Notes: generated by a model not told the origin, from the sequence alone. Numbered from the stretch's first letter, positions 37,218 to 46,605 are shown. The stretch: 64,000 nucleotides of DNA from Pseudomonadota bacterium (GCA_030528565.1 JAUMYP010000006.1:35851-99850); one strand, 5' to 3'. Translations and numbers: made by a program.

Positions 37218-37852
37218 GGCAGATACGCCTCCAGCGCCGCCACTGCGGCAGCGGCGACTTCCGCCGCGCTGCGCGAGGCATCCAGCACGCAAAAACGCTC
37301 AGGTTGCCTTCGCGCGCGCTGCAAAAAGCCTTCACGCACGCGCTCGAAAAAAGCATCCTGCTCGCGTTCGATACGGTCGGGTGCGCCGCCACGCAGGCGG
37401 GTGCGGGCGCGGCCTACGGCCACGTCCAAATCCAGCAGGAAGGTCAGGCCCGGTTCGATGCCGACCACTTCGCGCTCCAGGGTTTCAATCAGGGACAGCG
37501 ACACCCCTCGCCCCGCCCCCTGATAGGCATAGCTGGAATCGGTGAAACGGTCGCACAGTACCCAGGCGCCGGATTGCAGTGCCGGACGAATCTGCTGTTC
37601 GACATGCTGGCTGCGCGCGGCAAACATCAGCAAAAGTTCGGTATGCGCGGTGGCAGGCTCATGTTCGGGGTCGAGCAGCAGTTCGCGGATTTTTTCGGCA
37701 AGCCGTGTGCCGCCCGGCTCGCGGCTTTGCACCACACGCTCACCGCGTGCAGCCAGCGCCTTGGCCAAAGCACCAATCACCGTACTTTTGCCTGCGCCCT
37801 CGCCGCCTTCGATACTGACAAAACGCCGGTGGTTAGCAATCTTCCAGGTCAT
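37214..37852 (-). CDS. tmk: Thymidylate kinase
   Basis: A 212-residue kinase: FVSIEGGEGAGKSTVIGAL (P-loop), SREPGGTRLAEKIR, LLLMFAARSQHVEQQIRPAL, VLCDRFTDSSYAYQGAGRG and FLLDLDVAVGRAR. Phosphorylates dTMP. Overlaps mltG and holB by ATGA on each side, so its translation is coupled to both. Confidence 0.97.
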   Translation of the reverse strand: MTWKIANHRRFVSIEGGEGAGKSTVIGALAKALAARGERVVQSREPGGTRLAEKIRELLLDPEHEPATAHTELLLMFAARSQHVEQQIRPALQSGAWVLCDRFTDSSYAYQGAGRGVSLSLIETLEREVVGIEPGLTFLLDLDVAVGRARTRLRGGAPDRIEREQDAFFERVREGFLQRARRQPERFCVLDASRSAAEVAAAAVAALEAYLP

Positions 37853-38958
37853 GGCTTGTTGGACTCTTCCGTAATAGGCATGTCATTGCTGCCGAGCGTG
37901 CCGCGCGCGGGCATGCCAGCGGCGTTGGCGGCACGGCGATTGGCCAGATAGGCCGCGACATTGCGCTGGTGTTCGGCATAGGTTCTGGCAAAGCGGCTGC
38001 GGCCACTGCCATCGCCCACGGCGACAAAGAACAGCGCATCGCCCGCGGCCGGGTGGGCAGCGGCTTTCAGCGAATCAGGCCCCGGCATGGCAATCGGGGT
38101 GGGCGGCAGCCCGGCACGGGTGCGGGTGTTGTAGGGGCCATCGGTGCGCAGATGCGCCCAGGTGAACTTGCCATTCCAGGCATCGCCCAGGCCATAGATG
38201 ATGGTGGGGTCGGTTTCCAGGCGCATGCCGATATTCAGGCGGCGCACGAATACCCCGGCAATCTGGGCGCGCTCATCGGCAAGGCCGGTTTCCTTTTCCA
38301 CAATCGAGGCCAGGGTCAGAAGCTCATACGGGGTTTTGAGTGGCAGCGCCGGGTCGCGGCCTTCCCAGACGGTTTGCAACTGTTTTTCCATCGCCTGATA
38401 GGCGCGCTTCAATACGCTGATATCGCTATCGCCACGGTTGTACTGATAGGTTTCCGGCAAGAACCGCCCTTCCGGGTGTTCGCCTTTTTTTCCAAGCGCC
38501 GCCATCAGTTCGGCATCGCTCATTTCCGCTGTCTGCGGCTGCAAATGCGCGGCGCGACGCAGGGCGCGGCGCACATCGCGCATGCTCCAGCCTTCGACCA
38601 GGGTGAACTGGTAGCGCACCACCTTGCCATCGCGCATTTTGATGAGCAGCGCCTGTGGGCTGATGCCCGGCGTGAGCGCGTATTCGCCAACCTGAATTTT
38701 GCCGGCGGCACCCGTGCGCCTGGCCAGCAGCATCCATTCCAGGTCATGACCGCTGTGGATACCTGCTGCGCGCAGCTTGCCCAGCACGCTGCGGAATGAA
38801 TCGCCAGGCTCGACCTGCAACCGCGCATCCGCGCCAAGGCCGGGCAGCGCGGCGTTGGCAAAGTGATTCAAGCGGTAATATCCCGCCGCCACGAGCAAGG
38901 CCAGCAATACCGGCAATAGCAGCAACAGGATGAAGAAATTGCGGCAGCCTTTTTTCAT
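37849..38958 (-). CDS. mltG: Endolytic murein transglycosylase MltG
   Basis: A 369-residue protein with an N-terminal membrane anchor (residues about 9-27) and a LysM-like region (EPGDSFRSVLGKLRAAGI). The YceG catalytic domain contains FTLVEGWSMRDVRRAL, GRFLPETYQYNRGDSD, the catalytic Glu in LASIVEKETGLADER, and MRLETDPTIIYGLG with YNTRTRAGLPPTPIAMPG. It cuts nascent glycan strands to end peptidoglycan synthesis. ATG at 38958 (ATGA with the pabC stop). The same pabC-mltG-tmk-holB order occurs in E. coli. Confidence 0.95.
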   Translation of the reverse strand: MKKGCRNFFILLLLLPVLLALLVAAGYYRLNHFANAALPGLGADARLQVEPGDSFRSVLGKLRAAGIHSGHDLEWMLLARRTGAAGKIQVGEYALTPGISPQALLIKMRDGKVVRYQFTLVEGWSMRDVRRALRRAAHLQPQTAEMSDAELMAALGKKGEHPEGRFLPETYQYNRGDSDISVLKRAYQAMEKQLQTVWEGRDPALPLKTPYELLTLASIVEKETGLADERAQIAGVFVRRLNIGMRLETDPTIIYGLGDAWNGKFTWAHLRTDGPYNTRTRAGLPPTPIAMPGPDSLKAAAHPAAGDALFFVAVGDGSGRSRFARTYAEHQRNVAAYLANRRAANAAGMPARGTLGSNDMPITEESNKP

Positions 38959-39770
38959 GATGCCTCCGGGTGGGTGTGCAAGCCCGGATGCGTCCTGGCA
39001 AGCCGGGTTTGCAATGTAGCAATGGCCGGATGAACCTGCGGCCAAAGCTGCGCCCCCAGCTGGCGCACCGGCTGGATGCCGCGCAGCGCATTGCAGATGA
39101 AAACCGCCTCGGCGCTTTCCACTTCGGCGCGGCCAAGCTGCGTGATTTGTGCATTTGTTTCGGCAAGCAGATGCGCCCGGCAAATGCCCGCCACCCCGGC
39201 GCTTTGCAGCGAGGGCGTGCGCCACCGACCGTCTTTGAGCACGAACAGATTGGCACTGCTCGCACTGATGACATGGCCCTGACCATCACAGACCAGACCT
39301 TCATCCGCCCCCTGTTGCTGTACTTCGCGCCGCGCCAGAATCTGCTCCAGACAGTTGCCATGCTTGAGTCCGGCAAGCTGTGGCTGCCAGCCCAGTTGCG
39401 TGTCACACCAGATAAGCCGTAGCGGCGCTTGCGGCAGCGGCAGCGGGTGTACGGAAAGCATCCATAGCGGGGCGCTGTCCTCCGGGGCGGCATAGCCACG
39501 GCCACCACGGCGCGAGAGCCGCAGTTTCAGCGCGACATCCTGCCCGGCCAGCAATTGCAATGCCTCGGTCTTTACCCGTGACGCATCCGGCAATGGCAGG
39601 CCGAGGCGTTCGGCACCCTGCGCAAGCCGCGCCCAATGCTGCGTCCACCACGGCAGGCTGCCCTGGTGACTGCGCAGGGTTTCGAACAATGACTCGCCAT
39701 AATGCAGGCCACGCTCATCGGCAGGGATGGCCGCCAGTGGCGCATCGCCCTGAAACAGCCGCCAGTTCAT
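38955..39770 (-). CDS. pabC: Aminodeoxychorismate lyase
   Basis: A 271-residue fold-type IV PLP enzyme: ERGLHYGESLFETL, LKLRLSRRGGRGYA, GLKHGNCLEQILARREV (Schiff-base Lys, equivalent to GLKHLNRLEQ of E. coli), GHVISASSANLFVLKDGRW, TPSLQSAGVAGICR and VFICNALRGIQPV. It forms p-aminobenzoate plus pyruvate from aminodeoxychorismate. Overlaps pabB (ATGA) and mltG (ATGA). Confidence 0.95.
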   Translation of the reverse strand: MNWRLFQGDAPLAAIPADERGLHYGESLFETLRSHQGSLPWWTQHWARLAQGAERLGLPLPDASRVKTEALQLLAGQDVALKLRLSRRGGRGYAAPEDSAPLWMLSVHPLPLPQAPLRLIWCDTQLGWQPQLAGLKHGNCLEQILARREVQQQGADEGLVCDGQGHVISASSANLFVLKDGRWRTPSLQSAGVAGICRAHLLAETNAQITQLGRAEVESAEAVFICNALRGIQPVRQLGAQLWPQVHPAIATLQTRLARTHPGLHTHPEAS

Positions 39771-41161
39771 TCAGCCACACCCAGCGCGCGCAGCATGCCG
39801 CGCGCCTTGGCACGGGTTTCGGCCAGCTCTTTTTGCGGTTCCGAATCCATCACGATGCCCGCCCCGGTGCGAAAGCGCAGAATATCGCCCTCCAGCTCGG
39901 CGCTGCGAATCAGGATGTTCAAATCCATATCGCCATCCCACCCCAGCCAGCCCATCGCGCCGGTATAGGCGCCGCGTCCGACGCCTTCGAGTTCGGCGAT
40001 GATTTCCATGCAGCGCACCTTGGGCGCGCCGGTGATGGTGCCGCCGGGAAAGACCGCGGCAATCACGTCCACCGGGGTTTTGCCCGGCAAAAGCCTGGCG
40101 CGCACATTGCTGACGATGTGATGCACATGGGCATAGCTTTCCACCGTCATCAGCTCGTTCACTTCCACCGTACCCGGCCGGGCAACCCGCCCCAGGTCAT
40201 TGCGCTGCAAATCCACCAGCATGATGTGCTCGGCGCGCTCCTTGGGGTGGCCGACAAGTTCCCTGATACGCGCGATTTCATCATCGCCGGGCAGGCGTGG
40301 GCGGGTACCGGCAATCGGCCGGGTTTCCACCACCTCGCCGCGTATGGATACCAGCCGTTCCGGCGAAGCACTGACCAGCGCCCAGGTCGCCTCGGCCAGC
40401 ACCCCGGCAAACGGCGCCGGATTGGCCTGCCCCAATTGCCGCGCCAGCAAGGCCGGGTCCAGCGGCTGGGCGAACTGCGCCTGCCAGCCACGCGAGAGAT
40501 TGACCTGGAATACATCGCCCGCAGCCAGATAATCCAGCGCCCGCTGCACCGCCTGGGTGAACGCCTCGGGCGCGTCTTCATGCAGTGCCTGCGGCGGCGG
40601 CCAGCCAGGCAGCGGCGGCAAATCGCCGATGGCGGCGATATCGGCCAGCACCGCTTCGCGCAGTGCTTCGGCACCCGGCTCGGCAACCAGCCAGATTTCG
40701 CCGCTTTGCTGATTGCGCAAAACTGCGACCGGGCAGCGCCAGGCCTGCGCGCGCGGCAGTCGCCCCAAAGGCGCGGGCAGCCGCAGCCGCGGCTCAATTT
40801 GCGCCGCCACTTCATAGCCCAGAAACAGCGCCCAGCCGCCGCGGAATGGCAATCCCTGCAGGGCAGGCTCCGGGCCTCTGCGCTCGGCCTGCCAAAGCGC
40901 ATCCAGTACGTCCAGAAAACGGCCAGCAAGGGTCTGGCCATTTTCATCGCAGAGCACGCCATCCTGCCGCTGAACCAGTTTGCGGCCATCGCTTACCAGC
41001 AGCATGTCCCAGCCTGCATGCTGACGGGCGGAAGCCTCCAGCGCCGCCGCGCTGGAGGTCAGCCACAGCGGATAACGCTGCGGACAAACCCGCCGCAGCG
41101 CCGCCAAATCAAGTCCGGCCGCCAGTGCCTGCAACTGGAACCCGCCGACGTCAGCTTGCAT
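39767..41161 (-). CDS. pabB: Aminodeoxychorismate synthase component I
   Basis: A 464-residue chorismate-binding enzyme: GDVFQVNLSRGW, SASPERLVSIRG, ETRPIAGTRPRL, RAEHIMLVDLQRNDLGR, YAHVHHIVSNVRARL, FPGGTITGAPKVRCMEII, GRGAYTGAMGWLGWDG, RTGAGIVMDSEP. Position next to pabC supports PabB over TrpE. PIAGT (282-286) has Ala284 where E. coli PabB has the nucleophilic Lys (PIKGT); anthranilate synthases carry this Ala. So either a lysine-independent PabB or an anthranilate-synthase-like activity. No pabA/trpG partner is in the window. Confidence 0.88.
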   Translation of the reverse strand: MQADVGGFQLQALAAGLDLAALRRVCPQRYPLWLTSSAAALEASARQHAGWDMLLVSDGRKLVQRQDGVLCDENGQTLAGRFLDVLDALWQAERRGPEPALQGLPFRGGWALFLGYEVAAQIEPRLRLPAPLGRLPRAQAWRCPVAVLRNQQSGEIWLVAEPGAEALREAVLADIAAIGDLPPLPGWPPPQALHEDAPEAFTQAVQRALDYLAAGDVFQVNLSRGWQAQFAQPLDPALLARQLGQANPAPFAGVLAEATWALVSASPERLVSIRGEVVETRPIAGTRPRLPGDDEIARIRELVGHPKERAEHIMLVDLQRNDLGRVARPGTVEVNELMTVESYAHVHHIVSNVRARLLPGKTPVDVIAAVFPGGTITGAPKVRCMEIIAELEGVGRGAYTGAMGWLGWDGDMDLNILIRSAELEGDILRFRTGAGIVMDSEPQKELAETRAKARGMLRALGVAE

Positions 41162-41170
41162 CAGCGGCCA

Positions 41171-41800
41171 TCATTCAGGCAGATAGCGCGCTACGTCGTG
41201 ATAGCCGACGCCATAGTGGTTGCGCATGAAGCCTGCCGGGTCTTCGCCCAGTTGGCGCAGCAGCGCATCGCTGTTTTCGGCCACCTTGATGCTATAGCCG
41301 CCATCATGCTCATGGGTAAAGATGCGGCCGCGATGCACGCCTTCGGTGGCGATGAAAAAGCGTTCCGGGGCATAGCCAAAACCGGCAAACACCACCGCGC
41401 TATGCCACCACTCCGGAATGCCGTAGAACGCCTGCTTGCCGCTTTCATCCAGTTCTTCGGGGTAGTCATGGGCTTGCCCGGCGCCTATCTCCATCCAGCC
41501 TTCGAGCTGCTTTTTTTCCGCCTGCATGCTGCTGATGGGCAGGAAATAGAAACAGGTTTCCATATCGTGCTGGTCGGCAAAAAGCCGCATGCCATCCCAG
41601 CGCCGGTACAGCGCCACCAGGCTGTCGGCGCTACCGGCCAGCGCGTTTTCCAGCCAGGTGAGCTCCTCAGCCGCCGCAGGCGCACCGGCTTCCTTGGTCA
41701 GCGCAGTCACATGGCCGCCTGCGGCCTCGGCATCAATGAACCTGGGCGCGGGCGCTTCAAGCAGGCGCTCAATACCGGCAAGCAGGTCGGCACTCATCAT
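41171..41800 (-). CDS. SMI1/KNR4-like protein
   Basis: A 209-residue acidic protein. Segments LVALYRRWDGMRLFAD, CFYFLPISSMQAEKKQLEGWM, EWWHSAVVFAGFGYAPERFFIATEGVHRGRIFTHEHDGG are typical of SMI1/KNR4-family domains, which include immunity and scaffold proteins. No toxin gene is adjacent. It sits inside the fab/pab transcript: the start shares TGATG with the fabF stop, and its stop is 9 bp from pabB. Role unknown; family assignment is moderate. Confidence 0.65.
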   Translation of the reverse strand: MMSADLLAGIERLLEAPAPRFIDAEAAGGHVTALTKEAGAPAAAEELTWLENALAGSADSLVALYRRWDGMRLFADQHDMETCFYFLPISSMQAEKKQLEGWMEIGAGQAHDYPEELDESGKQAFYGIPEWWHSAVVFAGFGYAPERFFIATEGVHRGRIFTHEHDGGYSIKVAENSDALLRQLGEDPAGFMRNHYGVGYHDVARYLPE

Positions 41801-43038
41801 CAGACCCGCCTGAATACCAGGGTGCCGTTGGTGCCGCCAAAGCCAAAGGAATTGGACAGCGCCACCTCCACCTGATGCTGGCGGGCGGTGTGGGCGACAT
41901 AGTCCAGGTCGCAGCCTTCGGAGGGGTTGTCGAGATTGATGGTGGGCGGAATCACGCCATCAAACAGCGCCATCGCCGAATACACCGCCTCCACGCCACC
42001 GGCCGCGCCCAGCAGGTGCCCGGTCATCGACTTGGTGGAGCTGACCATGACCTTGCCGGCGGCATCGCCCAGCACCGATTTCACCGCCATGGTTTCGGCC
42101 AGGTCGCCAGCCGGGGTGGACGTCCCGTGGGCATTGATATAGCCGACTTGTTCCGGGTTGATACCGGCATCGCGCAGGGCATTTCTCATGCAGCGCGCTG
42201 CGCCTTCGCCACTCTCGCTGGGCGAGGTCATGTGATAGGCATCGCCACTCATGCCAAAACCGGCAAGCTCGGCATAGATGCGCGCGCCACGCGCCTTGGC
42301 GCGCTCGTATTCTTCCAGCACCAGTACGCCAGCGCCATCGCCCATCACAAAGCCGTCGCGCTCGGCATCCCAGGGGCGCGAAGCTCGCTCCGGGGCGTCA
42401 TTGCGGGTGGACATCGCCTTCATCGCGCAGAAGCCGCCCACCGCAGTCGGCGTGGTGGCATGCTCGGCACCGCCGCAAATCATCGCATCGGCATCGCCGT
42501 ACTGAATCATGCGATAGGCCAGGCCAATATTGTGGGTGGCGGTGGTGCAGGCAGTGACCGCGGCGATATTCGGCCCCTTGGCGCTGGTCATGATGGAAAG
42601 CTGCCCGGACACCATATTGATGATGGTGCTGGGGATATAGAACGGCGAAATCTTGCGCGGCCCGCCGTTGGCAAGTTTCAGCGTGGTGTCCTCGATGCCT
42701 GAAAGCCCGCCGATGCCAGCGCCGACGGCCACGCCAATGCGTTCGGCCGCTTCGCCTTCAATCACCAGGCCAGCGTCCCGGATAGCCATCAGGCCTGCGG
42801 CCACGCCGTAGTGCACGAACGGGTCCATCTTCTTCACGTCCTTGGGGGTGATGAAGATGGCGGGGTCAAAGCCACGCACTTCGCCGGAAATCTGCGTGGC
42901 GAATGCCGAGGCATCAAAATGAGTGATGGGGCCAATGCCCGAGCGCCCGGCCTTGATGGCTGCCCAGTTGCTTTCCAGGTTGTTGCCCAGCGGCGAGAGA
43001 ATGCCAAGGCCGGTGATGACGACGCGACGATGAGACAT
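41800..43038 (-). CDS. fabF: 3-oxoacyl-ACP synthase II
   Basis: A 412-residue condensing enzyme: [27 protein letters not shown] (catalytic Cys), [13 protein letters not shown] and [16 protein letters not shown] (two catalytic His) and [18 protein letters not shown]. Elongates acyl-ACP. ATG at 43038 follows CGGAG; the frame opens further upstream to 43119 without support. It is downstream of acpP with a 101-bp gap holding a hairpin. Confidence 0.97.
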   Translation of the reverse strand: MSHRRVVITGLGILSPLGNNLESNWAAIKAGRSGIGPITHFDASAFATQISGEVRGFDPAIFITPKDVKKMDPFVHYGVAAGLMAIRDAGLVIEGEAAERIGVAVGAGIGGLSGIEDTTLKLANGGPRKISPFYIPSTIINMVSGQLSIMTSAKGPNIAAVTACTTATHNIGLAYRMIQYGDADAMICGGAEHATTPTAVGGFCAMKAMSTRNDAPERASRPWDAERDGFVMGDGAGVLVLEEYERAKARGARIYAELAGFGMSGDAYHMTSPSESGEGAARCMRNALRDAGINPEQVGYINAHGTSTPAGDLAETMAVKSVLGDAAGKVMVSSTKSMTGHLLGAAGGVEAVYSAMALFDGVIPPTINLDNPSEGCDLDYVAHTARQHQVEVALSNSFGFGGTNGTLVFRRV

Positions 43039-43096
43039 GCGGACTCCGGTTTGTCGTTTTGCTTGAAGTGTATGTATGGCTGCCAACATGCCAAGG

Positions 43097-43115
43097 GCCG
43101 CACAAAGCGGCCCCG
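43097..43115 (-). other. Hairpin between acpP and fabF without U-tract
   Basis: GGGCCGC (43097-43103) and GCGGCCC (43109-43115) form a 7-bp stem with a 5-base loop. On the minus strand it is followed by TTGGCATG, not a T run. It more likely stabilises or processes the abundant acpP mRNA than ends transcription. Confidence 0.4.
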
Positions 43116-43139
43116 ACATGGATGCACACCGAATCAGGC

Positions 43140-43379
43140 TCAGGCCTTGACGTTGGCCTTCACGTAGTCGATAGCCTGCTGCACGGTGGTGATTTTTTCA
43201 GCATCTTCGTCCGGAATTTCGCATTCGAATTCTTCTTCCAGTGCCATCACCAGCTCAACGGTATCCAGCGAGTCCGCGCCCAGGTCGTCCACGAAGGAGG
43301 CGCTGTTTACAACGTCTTCTTCCTTGGCACCCAGTTGTTCAACCACAATCTTCTTGACGCGTTCTTCGATATTGCTCAT
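43140..43379 (-). CDS. acpP: Acyl carrier protein
   Basis: 79 residues, very acidic, with the phosphopantetheine attachment motif [18 protein letters not shown] (Ser37). Carries acyl chains for the fab enzymes around it. GGAGGGG Shine-Dalgarno precedes ATG at 43379. A 115-bp gap separates it from fabG and may contain its own promoter (TACACT is a possible -10 on the minus strand). Confidence 0.98.
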   Translation of the reverse strand: MSNIEERVKKIVVEQLGAKEEDVVNSASFVDDLGADSLDTVELVMALEEEFECEIPDEDAEKITTVQQAIDYVKANVKA

Positions 43380-43494
43380 GTGTGACCCCTCCGGGGGATT
43401 GGTTCAAGTGAAACGAGTTGCGTAGTGTAAGGGAAACTCAGGCTCACGCACGACACTGGCGTATGGTCGGCGCGGCCATTTGCCGCATTCGCCA

Positions 43495-44238
43495 TCAGGG
43501 CATGTACATGCCGCCGTTGACGTGCAGGGTTTCGCCGGTGATATAGGCCGCATCCGGCCCTGCCAGGAACGCCACCGCGCGGGCGATGTCGGCTGGCTCG
43601 CCGGGGCGACCCAGCGCAATCTGCGCATTCATCGCCGCCTTGGCCTCCTCGGGCAGGTCTGCGGTCATGTCGGTGGCGATAAAGCCCGGCGCCACCACAT
43701 TGACGGTGATGCCACGGCTGCCGATTTCCTTGGCCAGCGACTTGCTGAAAGCGATGATACCGGCCTTGGCGGCGGCGTAATTGGCCTGTCCGGCATTGCC
43801 GGTGACCCCAATCACCGAGGCGATATTGATGATGCGGCCGCGACGCGCCTTCATCATGCCGCGCATCACCGCCTTGCTGGCGCGATACACGCTGGTGAGA
43901 TTGGTATCGAGAATCGCCTGCCAGTCCTCATCCTTCATGCGCATCAGCAGATTGTCGCGGGTAATACCGGCATTGTTGACCAGAATCGACAGCCCGCCGT
44001 GGTCTTTCTGGATAGCTTCAATCAGGGCTTCGATGGCGCCAGCCTCGTTGACATTCAGTACCCGGCCTTCGCCGCCCTGTGCAGCCAGACGCGCGCCAAT
44101 GGCCGCAGCCCCCGATTCGCTGGTCGCGGTGCCAATGACCTTCGCGCCGCGCGCAGCCAACTCATCGGCGATTGCCGCGCCAATGCCACGCGAGGCGCCG
44201 GTGACCAGCGCGATTTCATTCTCAAGCGGTTTGCTCAT
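43495..44238 (-). CDS. fabG: 3-oxoacyl-ACP reductase
   Basis: A 247-residue SDR: TGASRGIGAAIADELAARGA (Rossmann), NNAGITRDNLLMRM, NIASVIGVTGNAGQANYAAAKAGIIAFSKSLAKE (catalytic Ser-Tyr-Lys), NVVAPGFIATDMT, YITGETLHVNGGMYM. NADPH-dependent reduction of 3-oxoacyl-ACP. Lies 24 bp downstream of fabD. Confidence 0.98.
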   Translation of the reverse strand: MSKPLENEIALVTGASRGIGAAIADELAARGAKVIGTATSESGAAAIGARLAAQGGEGRVLNVNEAGAIEALIEAIQKDHGGLSILVNNAGITRDNLLMRMKDEDWQAILDTNLTSVYRASKAVMRGMMKARRGRIINIASVIGVTGNAGQANYAAAKAGIIAFSKSLAKEIGSRGITVNVVAPGFIATDMTADLPEEAKAAMNAQIALGRPGEPADIARAVAFLAGPDAAYITGETLHVNGGMYMP

Positions 44239-44262
44239 CCGTTTTTCCTCAAAATCAAAAAT

Positions 44263-45201
44263 TCAACGCCATTCTTCCAGCGCGCCGGTAAAGCCCGGCA
44301 AATCGCCCAGCGCGCGGCCATCCAGCTGCTTGTCAATCCGCCGCGCAAGGCCAGTCAGCACCTTGCCGGGGCCGCATTCGCCAAGCCGCCTTACGCCGCG
44401 CCCGGCCAGAGCCCCGACGCACTCAGTCCAGCGCACCGGCAAATACAGTTGCCGCACCAGGGCATCGCGGATATCGTCCACGCCCTCATGGATGCGCGCA
44501 TCGACATTCTGCACCACCGGAATGGCAGGGGCACTCCAGCGCAGCCCGCGCATGGTTTCAGCAAGGCGGTTGGCCGCTTCGCGCATCAGCGGCGTATGCG
44601 AAGGCACGCTCACCGCCAGTTTCACCGCTTTTTTCACGCCGCGCTCGGCCAAGAGCGCCAGCGCCTTGTCCACCGCCTCGGCATCGCCGCCAATCACGAT
44701 TTGTCCCGGCGAGTTGTAATTGGCCGGCACCACTACGCGGGTGTCGGAAGCAGCTTCGCAGACTTCCGCCACCAGTGCGTCTTCGGCGCCAATCACCGCC
44801 GCCATCGCCCCGGTGCCGGTTGGCGCCGCTTCCTGCATCAGTTGCCCGCGGATACGCACCAGATGCGCACCGTCTTTCAAGCTCAAAGCGCCCGCAGCCA
44901 CCAACGCGGTGTATTCGCCCAGGCTATGCCCGGCCAGCAGCACCGGCTGCGCACCGCCTGCGGCCTGCCAGGCGCGCCATACCCCGATGCCTGAAGCCAG
45001 CAGCGCCGGCTGGGTGAACTCGGTGCGGTTCAGCATTTCCTCGGGGCCGCCCTGCGACAGCGCCCACAAATCAACCCCGGCGCCGTCCGAAGCCTCATCA
45101 AATGCCTGGCGGATTTCGGCATGGACTTCGGATAGCTCGGCCAACATGCCGACGCTCTGCGAACCCTGCCCCGGAAAAACAAATGCCAATTGCTCGCTCA
45201 C
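44263..45201 (-). CDS. fabD: Malonyl-CoA:ACP transacylase
   Basis: A 312-residue enzyme: FVFPGQGSQSVGML, FTQPALLASGIG, LLAGHSLGEYTALVAAGAL (GHSLG Ser nucleophile and following His/Arg region), QEAAPTGTGAMAAVIG, VSVPSHTPLMREAA (catalytic His), QNVDARIHEGVDDIRDALVRQLYLPVRW. Lies behind an intrinsic terminator that follows fabH, so its expression depends on read-through or an internal promoter. Confidence 0.97.
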   Translation of the reverse strand: MSEQLAFVFPGQGSQSVGMLAELSEVHAEIRQAFDEASDGAGVDLWALSQGGPEEMLNRTEFTQPALLASGIGVWRAWQAAGGAQPVLLAGHSLGEYTALVAAGALSLKDGAHLVRIRGQLMQEAAPTGTGAMAAVIGAEDALVAEVCEAASDTRVVVPANYNSPGQIVIGGDAEAVDKALALLAERGVKKAVKLAVSVPSHTPLMREAANRLAETMRGLRWSAPAIPVVQNVDARIHEGVDDIRDALVRQLYLPVRWTECVGALAGRGVRRLGECGPGKVLTGLARRIDKQLDGRALGDLPGFTGALEEWR

Positions 45202-45257
45202 GCGTTCACCTTTGCGGGAAAAGTGTGCAGTTTAGCCGCCCTGCCCCGCTTGGCAAC

Positions 45258-45285
45258 AAAAAACGGGCCGCCCGAAGGCAGCCCG
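45258..45285 (-). terminator. Intrinsic terminator between fabH and fabD
   Basis: On the minus strand CGGGCTGCC-TTCG-GGCGGCCCG is a 9-bp stem (one U-G pair) closed by a stable TTCG tetraloop, followed by TTTTTT (45263-45258). It stands nine bases after the fabH stop and 57 bp before fabD. Confidence 0.8.
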
Positions 45286-45293
45286 CAGAAACA

Positions 45294-46283
45294 TCAATAG
45301 CGCAGCAGTACCGAGCCCCAGGTAAAGCCGCCGCCAAAGGCTTCCAGCAGCAGCAGCTGGCCGCGTTCGACCTTGCCCGAGCGCACTGCGGTATCCAATG
45401 CCAGCGGTACCGAGCCGGAGGAGGTGTTGCCATGCTTGTCCACGGTGACAATCACCCTGTCCATCGGCATTTCAAGGCGCTTGGCAGTGGCCTCGATGAT
45501 GCGCAGATTGGCCTGATGCGGAATCAGCCAGTCGATGTCACTGCGAGAAAGATGGTTGGCTTCCAGCGTTTCTTCCACCACCGCGTCCAGTGCCTTGACC
45601 GCATGTTTGAATACTTCGTTGCCGGTCATCAGTACGCGGACACCGGCATTCTTTTCTTCCGGCCTGAAGCCTTCGGACACGCCCACCGGATTCCACAGCA
45701 GCTCTTTCTTACTGCCATCGGCATGCAGATGGGTGCTGAGGATGCCGGTGTCGCTATCGGCCTTCAGCACCACGGCGCCGGCGCCATCGCCAAACAGCAC
45801 GGCAGTGCTGCGGTCTTCCCAGTCCAGCATCCGGGTCAGGGTTTCCGCGCCCACCACCAGGGCAGTTTTGACATCGCCACTGCGGATGAATTTGTCGGCG
45901 ATGCTGAGCGCATAAATAAAGCCGGAGCAGGCGGCATTGACATCGAAAGCCGGGCAACCGGAGCTGATGCCAAGCTCGGCCTGCAACAGGCAGGCAGTGG
46001 AAGGAAAAATCAGGTTCGGGGTGGTCGTGCCCAGCACCACCAGGTCGATATCGTCAGCACCGACAGCGGCCGCCTGCATCGCCCGCAATGCCGCCTCGCG
46101 CGCCAGGGTGGCGGTGGTTTCGCCCTCGGCTGCGACATGCCGCTGCCGGATGCCGGTACGGGTGGCAATCCATTCGTCGCTGGTATCCATGCGCCCGGCA
46201 AGGTCGTGATTGGTTACCACCTGCTTCGGCAGTGCGCTGCCTGTGCCTGCGATACGGGAATAGATGCGCGATTGGGCATTCAT
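45294..46283 (-). CDS. fabH: 3-oxoacyl-ACP synthase III
   Basis: A 329-residue initiating condensing enzyme: [47 protein letters not shown] (catalytic Cys), [14 protein letters not shown] region, [21 protein letters not shown] (His) and [14 protein letters not shown] (Asn). Starts fatty acid synthesis from acetyl-CoA. plsX, which usually sits between rpmF and fabH, is absent, as in Xanthomonas-type clusters. Confidence 0.98.
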   Translation of the reverse strand: MNAQSRIYSRIAGTGSALPKQVVTNHDLAGRMDTSDEWIATRTGIRQRHVAAEGETTATLAREAALRAMQAAAVGADDIDLVVLGTTTPNLIFPSTACLLQAELGISSGCPAFDVNAACSGFIYALSIADKFIRSGDVKTALVVGAETLTRMLDWEDRSTAVLFGDGAGAVVLKADSDTGILSTHLHADGSKKELLWNPVGVSEGFRPEEKNAGVRVLMTGNEVFKHAVKALDAVVEETLEANHLSRSDIDWLIPHQANLRIIEATAKRLEMPMDRVIVTVDKHGNTSSGSVPLALDTAVRSGKVERGQLLLLEAFGGGFTWGSVLLRY

Positions 46284-46322
46284 GCGTGGACTCCGGGGGA
46301 ATGGGATGCCATGACGGGCACG

Positions 46323-46354
46323 AAAAGACGATACCGGCTTTCACCGGCATCGTC
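46323..46354 (-). terminator. Intrinsic terminator after rpmF
   Basis: On the minus strand GACGATGCCGG, a 6-base loop, then CCGGTATCGTC and TTTTCG: an 11-bp stem with one G-U pair. It lies 56 bp after the rpmF stop and about 40 bp before the fabH ATG, partly separating ribosomal-protein and fatty-acid transcripts. Confidence 0.7.
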
Positions 46355-46410
46355 AGCAAAGCAAACTCTTGGTTTCAGCATACGCGCCTTGGGCAGCGCG
46401 AATGCCTGAA

Positions 46411-46605
46411 TCAGTCTTCTTCAACCACCGAACGGCGGGTTTCGATGACCTTTTTGCCACGGTAGTAACCATCGGCGGTGATGTGATGGCGCAGATGCGT
46501 TTCGCCCGTGGTCGGGTCGGTGGCAAGCTGCTTGGCGGAGAGCTTGTCGTGCGCGCGACGCATGCCACGCTTGGACGGGGTAACACGGGACTTCTGGACT
46601 GCCAT
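46411..46605 (-). CDS. rpmF: 50S ribosomal protein L32
   Basis: 64 residues: [21 protein letters not shown] at the start, then [20 protein letters not shown], the Gram-negative, Cys-free form of L32. Lies 59 bp after the DUF177 gene, the standard yceD-rpmF arrangement. Confidence 0.97.
   Translation of the reverse strand: MAVQKSRVTPSKRGMRRAHDKLSAKQLATDPTTGETHLRHHITADGYYRGKKVIETRRSVVEED

Noticed and set aside
43097..43115. Terminator between acpP and fabF
   Set aside because: The hairpin lacks a U-tract on the minus strand, so it is listed as a plain hairpin.
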